A program made the position numbers and the translations under genes. Source: Hyphococcus sp. (GTDB lineage: Bacteria > Pseudomonadota > Alphaproteobacteria > Caulobacterales > Parvularculaceae). Taken from it: a stretch of DNA of 55,658 nt. Under the pieces are notes generated by a model. The model saw nothing but the letters and a program-made list of their open reading frames with translations, was not told the DNA's origin and did not search any database. Shown piece by piece: positions 1 through 8,444 of the stretch. The DNA lies in the NCBI GenBank assembly GCA_021776245.1, contig JAJFGF010000038.1, positions 1 through 55,658 of the forward strand. Direction: 5' to 3'. How positions within the stretch are numbered: the stretch's first letter is position 1; each line of letters starts with the position of its first letter.

Positions 1-136
1 TATGCCTATTCAACTGTTCGGGATGAGCACTGGTACATGCTGGCGGGGTCACTCGCTGAGACACGGTGTCTAAAGCACCAAGGATGAGACGGCCTCCGCC
101 AGCACCCTTCCAATAACACCATCCACACAGATAAGG

Positions 137-427
137 ATGAGCGCCTTTTTCATTGCGACTGTTAAAATCAAGGATCAGGGCAAATTTCAGGAATACGCTC
201 AAAAGGCGGGCGCGTCGCTGAAAAGCTTTGGCGGCGAGCTTCTCGAACGCGGGCAGGCAAGGGCGGTTCTGGCCGGCTCGGCGGATCACAACGCCGCGGC
301 TATTATAAGGTTTCCGACGCTTAGTGCGGTCAATGACTGGTACGCATCGCAACCCTATCAAGCGATCATTCCGTTAAGAGAGGAGGCGGCCGATATGACC
401 ATCGTCGCCTACGAAACGCCTGCATAA
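137..427 (+). CDS. DUF1330 family protein
   Basis: A 96-residue protein that reads as a complete DUF1330 domain, a small dimeric alpha/beta-barrel fold related to the ABM/EthD group. The opening FFIATVKIKD strand, the central AVLAG and AAIIRFPTLSAVNDWYAS stretch and the closing MTIVAYETP strand fit the family in order and length. The domain has no settled reaction; members are usually cytoplasmic and near stress or detoxification genes, as here (MAPEG and GST genes downstream on the same strand). The start follows AAGG so closely that the ribosome-binding site is poorly spaced. No alternative start gives a better fit. The 136 bases upstream hold nothing I recognise. Confidence 0.8.
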   Translation: MSAFFIATVKIKDQGKFQEYAQKAGASLKSFGGELLERGQARAVLAGSADHNAAAIIRFPTLSAVNDWYASQPYQAIIPLREEAADMTIVAYETPA

Positions 428-584
428 ACATTGTTGCTGCGCCGTACGGGGGTGATCTTTCCTGCGCGCCAGTTTGCCTGGTTCCTGGTCGCGTGGTTCC
501 TGGGCGATCAAATGTTTTCACGTTCCTGAAAAGAATCCGCGCTTCATCTGACGAACGCCACATTTAAACAGGGAGAGTTTCCGA

Positions 585-992
585 ATGTCATTTTTAACAA
601 TCTTGCTACTTGTGGCGTTGCTGACCATCGCAGTGGTGTTCGTTGAAGTGATGTATACCTATGCCTTCTACGGGTTTGGCTATGGGTGGTCGTCAAACCG
701 CGTGGAACCAAAACCGCGAGGGCGGTTCGGATTGCGCATTCAGCGTACATTGCAAAACCAGGTTGAAGCGACAGCCTATTCTGTTCCGGTGCTGACGGTC
801 GCAGCAATATCGGGGCTCGATTCGGGTCTCGCGCTCACCGCGGGCGTCGTCCACATAATTGCCCGTGCTGTCTTTGTGGCGCTTTATTTTGCCGGCGTGC
901 CCTTCTTCCGCGCCCTGGCCTGGGTCGTCGGCTGGATGTCAATCGCCGTGATCGGCTATGTCCTTGTGACAAGCGGCGCCGCGTTCACATAA
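585..992 (+). CDS. MAPEG family membrane protein
   Basis: A 135-residue protein with four hydrophobic segments (about residues 1-25, 60-80, 82-105 and 108-132), the size and topology of the MAPEG family (membrane-associated eicosanoid/glutathione metabolism). The segment RFGLRIQRTLQNQVEATAYS after the first helix matches the family signature in which Asn and Glu contact glutathione. Bacterial members are often glutathione transferases or peroxidases of unknown substrate. A GGGAGAG ribosome-binding site lies upstream of the start. The next gene is a soluble glutathione-dependent enzyme, so a shared role in thiol-linked detoxification is a reasonable inference. Confidence 0.82.
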   Translation: MSFLTILLLVALLTIAVVFVEVMYTYAFYGFGYGWSSNRVEPKPRGRFGLRIQRTLQNQVEATAYSVPVLTVAAISGLDSGLALTAGVVHIIARAVFVALYFAGVPFFRALAWVVGWMSIAVIGYVLVTSGAAFT

Positions 993-1118
993 TGTTGTCC
1001 GCAACTCTTTTAAGAACAGTCTTTGAGCATGCCTTATAGGCGATCTACAAAAACTATGTTGAACTGGCAGACCGCGCTTCCTAATTTTAGCGGCCCGTAT
1101 TTGAATGGAAATTATTGA

Positions 1119-1997
1119 ATGACCGATGCACCGACCTATACGCCGCCAAAAATCTGGAAATGGGAATCTGAAAGCGGCGGCGTTTTCGCCAATATCAACC
1201 GGCCCATAGCCGGCCCGACTCATGAAAAGGAATTGCCGGTCGGCAAGCACCCGCTGCAGCTATATTCATTGGCGACGCCCAATGGTGTGAAGATAACGGT
1301 TTTGCTTGAGGAATTGCTGGCCGCCGGTTTTTCCGGCGCCGAATATGATGCGCATCTGATCCAGATCGGAGAAGGTGATCAATTCTCCAGCGGCTTTGTT
1401 GCGGTCAATCCCAATTCGAAAATTCCGGCGCTGATGGATCACTCAACACCGAAGCCGACGCGTGTTTTTGAATCCGGCGCGATCATGCTTTACCTCGCGG
1501 AAAAATTCGGCGCGTTTATGCCGGCGGATCCGTCAAAGCGCCCGGAAATGCTGTCATGGCTGTTCTGGCAAATGGGGGCTGCGCCTTTTCTTGGCGGCGG
1601 CTTTGGGCATTTTTATAAATATGCGCCTGAAAGATACGAATACCCGATCAATCGGTATACGATGGAAGTCAAGCGCCAGCTTGATGTGCTTGACCGGCGT
1701 CTGGCGGACAATCAATTTATGTGCGGCGGCGAATATACGATTGCCGATATGTCGATCTGGCCCTGGTATGGCGGCGTTGTCGCCAATGTTGTCTATGAAG
1801 CCTCCGAGTTTTTGCAGACCCAGGAATACACGCATGTCAATCGCTGGACCAGGGAGATTGCCGCGCGCGATGCGGTCAAACGCGGCCGCATGGTCAACCG
1901 GACCTCGGGCCCGCCGGAAACACAATTGCATGAACGCCACGACGCCAGTGACTTTGAACTCAGGACGCAGGACAAGATCGCCCCTGAAGAATCATAA
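1119..1997 (+). CDS. yghU: YghU-type glutathione S-transferase / disulfide-bond oxidoreductase
   Basis: The 292 residues match the YghU (Nu-class) glutathione transferase family in length and order. The N-terminal extension YTPPKIWKWESESGGVFANI and NRPIAGPTHEKELPVGKHPLQLYS is characteristic of that group. A thioredoxin-like domain follows (about 45-135, with LATPNGVKITVLLEE and the glutathione-binding FESGAIMLYLAEKFG), then an all-helical C-terminal domain (about 140-270, with NQFMCGGEYTIADMSIWPW). Family members bind two glutathiones and show disulfide reductase and peroxidase activity in the cytoplasm. It stands alone, separated from the MAPEG gene by about 125 bases. Confidence 0.92.
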   Translation: MTDAPTYTPPKIWKWESESGGVFANINRPIAGPTHEKELPVGKHPLQLYSLATPNGVKITVLLEELLAAGFSGAEYDAHLIQIGEGDQFSSGFVAVNPNSKIPALMDHSTPKPTRVFESGAIMLYLAEKFGAFMPADPSKRPEMLSWLFWQMGAAPFLGGGFGHFYKYAPERYEYPINRYTMEVKRQLDVLDRRLADNQFMCGGEYTIADMSIWPWYGGVVANVVYEASEFLQTQEYTHVNRWTREIAARDAVKRGRMVNRTSGPPETQLHERHDASDFELRTQDKIAPEES

Positions 1998-2069
1998 TTG
2001 CGCCAAAGGCAAATACGCTAAACCCAATTCGCTTCCTCGGAATGAAGAAGTTTTGCGTCACGAAGGACG

Positions 2070-2531
2070 CTACAAATTCGGTTTGATGATCACTTTTGAC
2101 AAAGGCCGCCCGGGATCGCTTTTTTCGATCAACCCGACTTTCAAGGCGCGTTTGGTTTTTGCGTCCAAAATTTTGATCGCGGATTTTTTGCGCCTTTCAT
2201 ACTTATCGCCCCATTGCGCCAGCGCCAGCAAGACGAGCCCCAATTCTTTGCCTGCCTCGGTCAACACATAAGCATAGCGCGTTCTTGCGCCGTCTTCCCG
2301 ATAGGCTTCGCGCTCCAATATGCCGTGCTCCACCAGCCGTTTCAGCCGGGACGTCAGCACCGAGCGGGGAATATTGATGTCGTCGCGAATATCGTCATAG
2401 CGCTTCACGCCATAAAACGCTTCGCGAATGATCAAGAGCGACCAGCGGTCTCCAATAATATCGGCGGCGGCGACGGTTCCGCATTGATCCAGGGGAATGG
2501 GCGCGCGCGCGCGCATATCTGAGTTTGACAT
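2070..2531 (-). CDS. HxlR-family winged-helix transcriptional regulator
   Basis: This 153-residue DNA-binding protein has the HxlR/MarR-like winged helix between about residues 15 and 110. The recognisable run is DIIGDRWSLLIIREAFYGVKR with NIPRSVLTSRLKRLVEHGIL, followed by the wing ending in YVLTEAGKELG. HxlR proteins often sense aldehydes or redox state through an N-terminal cysteine, and a Cys lies at about residue 17 (LDQCGTV). It is transcribed away from the membrane-protein gene at 2583 with only 51 bases between starts. An imperfect inverted repeat (AGCTATCCTAT against ATAAGGTATCAGCT) there could be its operator. Control of the 2583-3853 genes is inferred from this arrangement. Confidence 0.9.
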   Translation of the reverse strand: MSNSDMRARAPIPLDQCGTVAAADIIGDRWSLLIIREAFYGVKRYDDIRDDINIPRSVLTSRLKRLVEHGILEREAYREDGARTRYAYVLTEAGKELGLVLLALAQWGDKYERRKKSAIKILDAKTKRALKVGLIEKSDPGRPLSKVIIKPNL

Positions 2532-2582
2532 TCGGTTTCAGCTATCCTATCAAAGGCTAAGTTCGAAATAAGGTATCAGCTT

Positions 2583-2969
2583 ATGACCGGTTTGGCACTC
2601 TTATTCTTTATCAAAATTGTCGTGACGTTGCCGTTCGTCGCCTTGCCGTTTTTGTTTTTGCCAAAGGCGCGGTTGAATGCGGCGATGTCTGTTGATGCGC
2701 GCAATACAACGCTCTTCCGTCTTTATGGCGTCGCGATGATGGCGCTGCTCGCAGGTTATGGCGGCGGGATTTGGCAAGCCTCTCAAAATATATTCCCTTG
2801 GGGCGCCGTTGCGATGGGGATCATCTCCAATGGCGCGGCGTCCTTTGTGCTTGTCAAAACCGGCGCTGTATCGCGGGCCAAATGGCTCACCGGGTTCTTT
2901 ATCGCCGTGACCCTCGGTTTGCTTGTCGCGGCGGTGCGTCCCGACATCGCCATGACGAAAATCTTTTAG
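2583..2969 (+). CDS. Hypothetical four-helix membrane protein
   Basis: A 128-residue integral membrane protein of no family I can name. Four hydrophobic stretches are visible: about 3-27, 47-63, 72-92 and 100-118. The loops carry few charges, and the short basic segment before helix two (RNTTLFRLYG) suggests a cytoplasmic loop. It diverges from the HxlR regulator and lies 65 bases before the dienelactone hydrolase gene on the same strand, so the two may form a small regulon under HxlR control. The ATG start is placed by the short distance to the regulator and by the membrane segment beginning at once. Confidence 0.75.
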   Translation: MTGLALLFFIKIVVTLPFVALPFLFLPKARLNAAMSVDARNTTLFRLYGVAMMALLAGYGGGIWQASQNIFPWGAVAMGIISNGAASFVLVKTGAVSRAKWLTGFFIAVTLGLLVAAVRPDIAMTKIF

Positions 2970-3034
2970 CGCGGATTCGTGTCCGCGTCGGCGCAGCGTC
3001 GGTCATCTGCAATTGTAACAAGGAAAACGGACTA

Positions 3035-3853
3035 ATGCCGAAACGCAGCATGAAGGAAGATGATTTGCTCGAGGATTTCACGCATCGCGAAATTACGCTC
3101 GATGGCGTCGCGAAGATTGTGCATGTGACTGGCTCGGGGCCAGCGGTGATTGTGATGGCCGAGATGCCGGGCATCAGTCCTCATGTGGCGCGTTTTGCCC
3201 GTTGGGTTCGCGATGCCGGCTTCACGGTTTATATGCCGTCGCTTTTTGGCCGCGACGGCGCTGTTGCAAGCGCTGAAGACGGCGCGCAAATCTTTCAACG
3301 GGCATGCGTCAGTGCAGAATTTCGCGCCCTTGCGGCGAACCGGTCGAGCCCGGTGACCCAGTGGCTTCGCGCCCTGGCGCGCCTCGCCCATGAGGAATGC
3401 GGCGGCCCGGGCGTCGGCGCCATCGGCATGTGTTTTACCGGAAATTTTGCCCTTTCCATGATGCTGGAACCATCGGTTCTTGCGCCGGTTTTGTCGCAGC
3501 CGTCGCTTCCCCTGAACGACCCCGCCGGCATCGAAATCGCCCCCGATGAGGTGAAGACCGTTCGCGAAAGGCTGGAGCGTGAAGATTTGACGGTGCTCGC
3601 TTATCGCTTTGAGGGCGATAAGTTCTGTATGGCCCAGCGTTTCGCGGCCTATGCGGAAGCGCTCGGCGATCGCTTCGCGGGCAGGGTGCTGCCGGACGAT
3701 GCGGCGAACACCGATCTTCCGCCGTTCTTTGCGCGCCATGTGCCGGGCGCCCATAGTGTTGTCACCGCGCATCTCATTGATGAAGCAGGCCAGCCGACAA
3801 CCGTCGCGCGCGATGAAATTCTGTCGTTCTTTACGCGCCGCCTTGCGACCTAG
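3035..3853 (+). CDS. Dienelactone hydrolase family alpha/beta hydrolase
   Basis: I place the start at the ATG preceded by AAGGAAAACGG. The reading frame is open further upstream, but that stretch overlaps the previous gene and has no family features. The 272-residue protein has the dienelactone hydrolase fold. The nucleophile is the Cys in GAIGMCFTGNFAL (about residue 133), which replaces the usual hydrolase Ser, and the catalytic His is in VPGAHSVVT near the C-terminus. The family opens lactones or cyclic esters such as carboxymethylenebutenolide, but the substrate here is unknown. It follows the small membrane protein under possible HxlR control. Confidence 0.88.
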   Translation: MPKRSMKEDDLLEDFTHREITLDGVAKIVHVTGSGPAVIVMAEMPGISPHVARFARWVRDAGFTVYMPSLFGRDGAVASAEDGAQIFQRACVSAEFRALAANRSSPVTQWLRALARLAHEECGGPGVGAIGMCFTGNFALSMMLEPSVLAPVLSQPSLPLNDPAGIEIAPDEVKTVRERLEREDLTVLAYRFEGDKFCMAQRFAAYAEALGDRFAGRVLPDDAANTDLPPFFARHVPGAHSVVTAHLIDEAGQPTTVARDEILSFFTRRLAT

Positions 3854-3968
3854 ACGAAAATGGTCAGGGCCGATTGACCATGCAAGCGCGTTCAGCAGTT
3901 CGCAATTCGAACGGCGTCTATTCAGCGAGACTGCGTGAGGTCTTTTCTTATGGTGCGGTTTTTCGGTG

Positions 3969-4355
3969 TTAGCCGCTTTGAATGGTGTTAAAAAGCGACA
4001 GCGCCTTGTCTGCGATCGCGATTACCTGGGAAGCAGCTTTTGAGTTCTTGATCGCTTCGTCGCCGTCTTCCAGAATTTTCTCTGCGCGCTCGACTTTTGT
4101 CTTGTCCGGTGGGGTTATTTTCTTGTCATTGAGGCGGAAGGCTTGACGCTTGTTTTCGAGCAGTGTTCTGTTGGCTGTCAATCGTCTTACTTCCAGGGCA
4201 AGCTTGAGCGAGTCGGTATCGGAAAGGTTCGGATCGCTTGATTTGTTTTCAGCATAGCGAATCGCATCGGTGATCGCGTCCCAGCAACTTAAATAGGCTC
4301 TGCGATAATATGATAACTCTCTTTTTGAGCAATCCTTATAGAGTTTCTTGGCCAT
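3969..4355 (-). CDS. Hypothetical protein, last gene of a three-gene lipoprotein operon
   Basis: A 128-residue, highly charged, mostly helical protein that I do not recognise. It has no signal peptide or membrane segment, so it is probably cytoplasmic. Two cysteines lie near the N-terminus (KDCSKRELSYYRRAYLSCWD). The middle is rich in Leu, Arg and Lys with heptad-like spacing. It lies 17 bases downstream of the 189-residue lipoprotein gene on the same strand and is probably co-transcribed with it and the 565-residue lipoprotein gene. That context suggests a partner of an envelope assembly, but no function can be given. Confidence 0.68.
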   Translation of the reverse strand: MAKKLYKDCSKRELSYYRRAYLSCWDAITDAIRYAENKSSDPNLSDTDSLKLALEVRRLTANRTLLENKRQAFRLNDKKITPPDKTKVERAEKILEDGDEAIKNSKAASQVIAIADKALSLFNTIQSG

Positions 4356-4372
4356 GAGTTTATGCTCACTCT

Positions 4373-4942
4373 CTATGTTTTATCTTTGGCGTCTTCTGCT
4401 GCTTTCTTTTTCAGCTCGTCCCGCTCTTTTTCATATTCCTTGATAACGCTGCGCATATATGCGGCGATGAAAGTCAGCTGCGCCTTTTGATCCTTGGGCT
4501 TTGCCAGTTTTGCCAGCGCTTCCTGAATGTCTTTGAACGGCTTGGCGGCGATAGTCAGATCGGTTGTCAGTCCCCGGAGTTGCGAGGAATATTGTTCTTT
4601 CAGTTTCGCCGCTGCCGCGTCCCGTGCTCGCGCCTGGTAGTTTAATACGCCCAATTCTTTGTGCAACGCTGTCAACTTACTGTCGCCGGCCAGACTGGTG
4701 TATAATTTTGCTTCGATTTCGGCAGCCAGCACCAAATCTGCATCAAGCTCGCCGCGCAGCCGTTCCAGACGGCTGGCATTGTCGCGGTTTGAAACGATTG
4801 TGTAATTTTTGAGTTGGGTCTGCATATTGGCGAGTTCGGCGGACGACAATGTTGCGCCGTCTTTCAGCGCATCCGGTGTGCTGCACCCGGCCACACAGAG
4901 GCTCATGAGCAATATCGGCAATTTGTAATTTCTGAAGGCCAT
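4373..4942 (-). CDS. Hypothetical lipoprotein with coiled-coil content
   Basis: The 189-residue product begins with a lipoprotein signal: basic MAFRNYK, a hydrophobic stretch and the lipobox LCVAGC, with the lipidated Cys at about residue 20. The rest is soluble, helical and charged, ending in a Lys/Asp-rich tail, and looks coiled-coil prone (for example NASRLERLRGELDADLVLAAE). There are no catalytic motifs and I do not recognise the family. It starts 4 bases after the stop of the large lipoprotein gene upstream, so translation is probably coupled. Both lipoproteins likely sit on the periplasmic face of a membrane and may interact. Confidence 0.75.
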   Translation of the reverse strand: MAFRNYKLPILLMSLCVAGCSTPDALKDGATLSSAELANMQTQLKNYTIVSNRDNASRLERLRGELDADLVLAAEIEAKLYTSLAGDSKLTALHKELGVLNYQARARDAAAAKLKEQYSSQLRGLTTDLTIAAKPFKDIQEALAKLAKPKDQKAQLTFIAAYMRSVIKEYEKERDELKKKAAEDAKDKT

Positions 4943-4946
4943 GTTC

Positions 4947-6644
4947 CTACTTCGCTGCTATTGCAATAAGTCCTGCTGCTTTTGCAAACTCGATTGCCAG
5001 ACTTGTAAGATCTTCGGTTTTAATACCGGAATCATGATAGGTCTTTTGCTGAGCAACCAGGGGGCTGATCATCGCCAGCCATTGATCAATGCGCGCACGA
5101 TTAATTGCTGTGTTGGTTTCGTAATCGACAGCGATGATGCGATATTCTGTTTCGAAATGATTGAGCCGGCTAAGCGATTCAGCATAAGTTTGCAGTGAAA
5201 TTGCCGCCTTGATATGGCGCCGCGCCCGATTTAGTTGACGGGTTTTTTGCGTATCGGCGGCTTTCAGTGAAATCAACTCATAGGCGCTCAATTGAAGAGG
5301 GCTGCCGGCAAATCCTGCGTCGCGGTACTCCGAAACGGCATTCTCGATCATTCTATTAACTTCATTGTAGCGCCCGAGTTCCTCAATCAGCTGCGTATAA
5401 CGTGCTTCCGCATATAGTAATTTTGATCGTTCGCGCGCTGCAGCGGCATCGGCGGCGCGTTTGCGCGCTTCAAGTTCATTTTTGGCCATGATCAACGCCG
5501 ACAGCGGGGGCGTATTCAGCGTTCGGCCAAGTTCGCTAAATCCGTCTACAATCTCAGGGGCGCCCGCCAGGGCCAGCGCGATTTTCTTGCCTTTAGCGGT
5601 AAGACATTCGTCTTCATCCGACGCGCTTGCTGCGGCGTCAGCGCCTGCGTCGTCTGCGCTGGTTGCTGCATTTAATACACAGCTAATTGCCTTCAGCCGT
5701 TCCTCCGCTTTAGTTGCATCGCTGACGGCCCCGTACAGATCGCCAAGGCCGCTTGCCGCCTCTTGAAGTGTTTTAATCTGGTCGGAGATGATCTCGGAAG
5801 GCGCTTTTTCGGGGTCTTCGCCTTTCGCGTCCTTTAGGGCTTTGCTTGCGTCGGCAAAAGCCTTTTTGATTTCCGACCGGCGTCGATCCGCTTCTTTGAG
5901 TTGGTTGCGTGACGCTTCCCGAAGCTCGAGGGCTCGGTCCGCTTCTCCTCCGCCTTTTGCGATAAGGCCGCGAATATCACCGACTTGGGATTGCCACGCG
6001 TTACACGCGAAGACTATGCCGTCATCGCCTGGAGATCCGTCCGAGTTTAATCGGCCGCTGTAAATTTCGCCAATATCCGATTTGGTAAAGTCCGGATCTG
6101 TCGAAGATTCGGCGGCTCTCTGGATGAACTTATCTTCGAGAGGCGAAATGCCGTCGTCATAGGTGCATGATACCGGTCCGAGATATCCAGCTTCGCGCAG
6201 AAACGACAGTCTTTCTTCATATTTGCCCCATTCAGCATCCATATTGTTGGACGCATTTTTGATGGCGCGCAGCGCGCGAAGGCATGTGGTCGCCGATGTA
6301 CTGCAATCAAGGCCGATCTCATCAAGGCGTTTCAGATAGAACAGTTTGAACCAATCTTCATACAATGTGCTTTCCGAAATTGTGATAATCGCCAGACGCG
6401 CTTCTTCGTCCTGCTCAATAAATCTGCGCGTGGCGGTCAGTTCGGCCTCGAGGAGCGCGTTCTGGTTTTGCGTTTCCTGGGCGAAAGCGGCATCAACACT
6501 GGTGACAATCTGAGTAAGGTTTGTAGTTGCGGTGCGCGCGGTTTCTGCATTCTTTTCATTATGCAGATGCAGCCCGGCGCAGCCGGCGCTTGCCCAGGCA
6601 AGCAGCATGACTATTACACGCAGACAAAATGAAAAGAACCGCAA
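4947..6644 (-). CDS. Large hypothetical lipoprotein with long helical regions
   Basis: First gene of the operon, 565 residues. A signal peptide with lipobox WASAGC places the lipidated Cys at about residue 22. A predominantly helical ectodomain follows. Two pairs of cysteines lie around residues 113-121 and 160-215 and could form disulfides. Alanine/glutamate/lysine-rich segments at about 225-300 and 385-430 look coiled-coil forming. The C-terminus (about 430-560) contains another helical block with no transmembrane anchor. No known domain is evident. The neighbours are a second lipoprotein and a small charged protein, so the set may build a periplasmic assembly. The 140 bases upstream carry its promoter, not resolvable by eye. 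Confidence 0.78.
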   Translation of the reverse strand: MRFFSFCLRVIVMLLAWASAGCAGLHLHNEKNAETARTATTNLTQIVTSVDAAFAQETQNQNALLEAELTATRRFIEQDEEARLAIITISESTLYEDWFKLFYLKRLDEIGLDCSTSATTCLRALRAIKNASNNMDAEWGKYEERLSFLREAGYLGPVSCTYDDGISPLEDKFIQRAAESSTDPDFTKSDIGEIYSGRLNSDGSPGDDGIVFACNAWQSQVGDIRGLIAKGGGEADRALELREASRNQLKEADRRRSEIKKAFADASKALKDAKGEDPEKAPSEIISDQIKTLQEAASGLGDLYGAVSDATKAEERLKAISCVLNAATSADDAGADAAASASDEDECLTAKGKKIALALAGAPEIVDGFSELGRTLNTPPLSALIMAKNELEARKRAADAAAARERSKLLYAEARYTQLIEELGRYNEVNRMIENAVSEYRDAGFAGSPLQLSAYELISLKAADTQKTRQLNRARRHIKAAISLQTYAESLSRLNHFETEYRIIAVDYETNTAINRARIDQWLAMISPLVAQQKTYHDSGIKTEDLTSLAIEFAKAAGLIAIAAK

Positions 6645-7291
6645 CGTTACCCGCCCCGTTTTTCACTCGCGAAGGCTATAGGGCAAATAGTTAGGTGACA
6701 CAATGTGCATGAATACTGAACAGGGTAGAGATCACGGTTAAGTTATTGTGCAGCGCAAAACATTGGGCGGGCATTTGGTCTTTAAATGAGCTCAGCCTTC
6801 ACAATGCGACAATGGCGCATCTTATCTGAGCGCGCACAAAATAACCACGGCTTTTGGTTCGCTTTACTCAAGGGCGAATGCACATCGAAGTTCAGCGAGT
6901 TTTTTTCGAGTGTCGAGGATGGCGGCGCTAACCGGACCCTGCAAAAGGCTGGCTTTAAATTCGTGAAGACGTATGAAACGACGCCGTCGAAATTGAATTT
7001 CCATCAGACGCTCACTCAGTGGGTCATGGAAGGCTGATATTTGGCTGCGGCCCGAACCAGCGACAGATTTTGGCTCCCCACACGTTATAAGTCAGTCCGG
7101 CAGTGTTTCGGCGCGGGGCACCGGGGTCACCAGCGGCTGTAAACGCCGAAAAACCTTGGCGCCAGGCCGTCGGGGGGCGCAAAACTGATCGGATATTAAG
7201 TGATTTGCGTATAAGAGAAGTCAGAAGGGCTGGGGCGCGTGTGACACAACCCCGCGAGTTGAGCCAAGACCAGTCGCCGAGAGTAGAATTG
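6645..7291. other. Gene-poor stretch between lipoprotein operon and RND operon
   Basis: These roughly 650 bases hold the promoter region of the lipoprotein operon (left), a minus-strand gene relic at 6792-6932 and the leader of the RND operon (right). An 83-codon plus-strand reading frame at 6786-7037 overlaps the relic antisense and is judged a chance frame. The frame of the RND adaptor is open upstream to 7103, but those codons do not resemble an adaptor N-terminus. Promoter elements could not be assigned with confidence. Confidence 0.5.
6792..6932 (-). pseudogene. Relic of the gene family also found at 11620-12059 (C-terminal part)
   Basis: Read on the minus strand, this stretch encodes VSAAILDTRKKLAEL, then ALE followed by a stop, then KAVVILCAL, another stop and a final DAPLSHCEG before a terminal stop. 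Aligned without gaps over 141 bases to the C-terminus of the minus-strand gene ending at 11620, about 25 of 47 positions are identical, including the terminal stop. Two internal stops and the lack of a recognisable upstream part mark it as a decayed fragment. It lies on the opposite side of the RND operon from its relative and in the same orientation. The upstream limit is not clear. Confidence 0.7.
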
Positions 7292-8437
7292 ATGAAGATT
7301 TCCAGATCGCTGATAATCGGCTTGCTGATCGGCGCCGTCGCCGGCGGCGTCGTGACCAGTGCGATTGTTTTGAATCCTGGCGCTGACAACCAGACAGCGA
7401 GTGCTGGCGGCGGGGCTGGCGGTCCCGGCAGCGGGGACGGGTCCGGCCGCGGCGGCTTTGCCCCGACTGTTGCCATGGTCACAGCCGAGGCGGCGGCAAT
7501 TGCAAAAACAATCGATGTGCTGGGCGAAGCGCGCGCGCTGCAAAGCGTCGCGATCACCGCGGAGGTGACCGGGCTCGTCAAGATCGTCAATGTCGCGCCG
7601 GGCAAGCGCATGAAAGAAGGCGACGTTCTTTTGCAGATTGAAAATGAAGAACAGCAAATCGCGCTCACCCGGATCCGCGCCCAATATCCGATTGCAAAAG
7701 ATAACGCCGACCGGTACCGCCAGCTTGCCGATGAAAATGCAGGATCGGCGCTGGAAGCCGAAAACGCATTTAATGAATTGAAGACGCTTGAGGCGGAACT
7801 GCGTTCAGCAGAATTTGCGCTGGAGCAGCGCACGATCAAGGCGCCCTTTGACGGGATTGCCGGCATCACGACGATTGAGCCGGGCGATTATCTGCGCGCC
7901 GGCGATGTTGTCACAACCCTTGATAACACTTCGTCGATTGTCATTGAATTTTCTGTGCCCCAGGAAGTCGCCGCCTTTGTCGCGCTGGATCAGCCGGTGA
8001 CAGCGCGCATCACGTCCGACGCCGCGCATTCCTACGAAGGCGTCGTCACCGCCATTGACAGCCGCATTGATTCCGCGTCGCGCACGCTGCGCGTTGAGGC
8101 GACAGTAGATAATTCCAAAGGCTTGCTGCTGCCGGGCGCTGTCTTTGCGGTCTCAACCGTCAGCGAAGGCGCGCCTGCGGTGTCGGCGCCGGGCCTTGCG
8201 GTCCAGTGGGACCGCGCCGGCGCTTATGTCTGGAAACGCGACAGTGAAGGTAAAGCTGTTCGAGCTTCTGTCGTCATTCTTCAGCGAACCGATGATATGG
8301 TGCTTGTCGATGGCGATTTGACCCCGGGCGACGTCCTGGCCGCTGACGGCGCCGACAGGGTCCGCGCCGGTGTTCCTTTGCCCGCGCTGGATGCGCCGCG
8401 ATCCATGTCAAGCGGATCCGGCGCCAGCGAGCAATAG
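7292..8437 (+). CDS. RND efflux periplasmic adaptor (membrane fusion protein)
   Basis: The start at MKISRSLIIGLLIGAV gives a membrane anchor or uncleaved signal at residues 5-27, then a Gly/Ser-rich linker. The adaptor core follows: the lipoyl half-motif (EVTGLVKIVNVAPGKRMKEG), a helical hairpin (about 130-185), the second lipoyl half (ERTIKAPFDGIAGITTIEPG type) and beta-barrel and membrane-proximal domains to residue 381. It links the inner-membrane pump encoded next to an outer-membrane channel; no TolC-type gene lies in this window, so the channel is encoded elsewhere. The pump gene starts 7 bases after this stop, so they are co-transcribed. Substrate unknown. Confidence 0.93.
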   Translation: MKISRSLIIGLLIGAVAGGVVTSAIVLNPGADNQTASAGGGAGGPGSGDGSGRGGFAPTVAMVTAEAAAIAKTIDVLGEARALQSVAITAEVTGLVKIVNVAPGKRMKEGDVLLQIENEEQQIALTRIRAQYPIAKDNADRYRQLADENAGSALEAENAFNELKTLEAELRSAEFALEQRTIKAPFDGIAGITTIEPGDYLRAGDVVTTLDNTSSIVIEFSVPQEVAAFVALDQPVTARITSDAAHSYEGVVTAIDSRIDSASRTLRVEATVDNSKGLLLPGAVFAVSTVSEGAPAVSAPGLAVQWDRAGAYVWKRDSEGKAVRASVVILQRTDDMVLVDGDLTPGDVLAADGADRVRAGVPLPALDAPRSMSSGSGASEQ

Positions 8438-8444
8438 GCGCGCG

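Noticed and set aside
6786-7037. 83-codon plus-strand frame before the RND operon
   Set aside because: The same bases read on the minus strand align without gaps to a gene C-terminus (about 25 of 47 identical), while plus-strand identity to the matching region is lower (about 16 of 52). I judge the plus frame a chance shadow of the relic.
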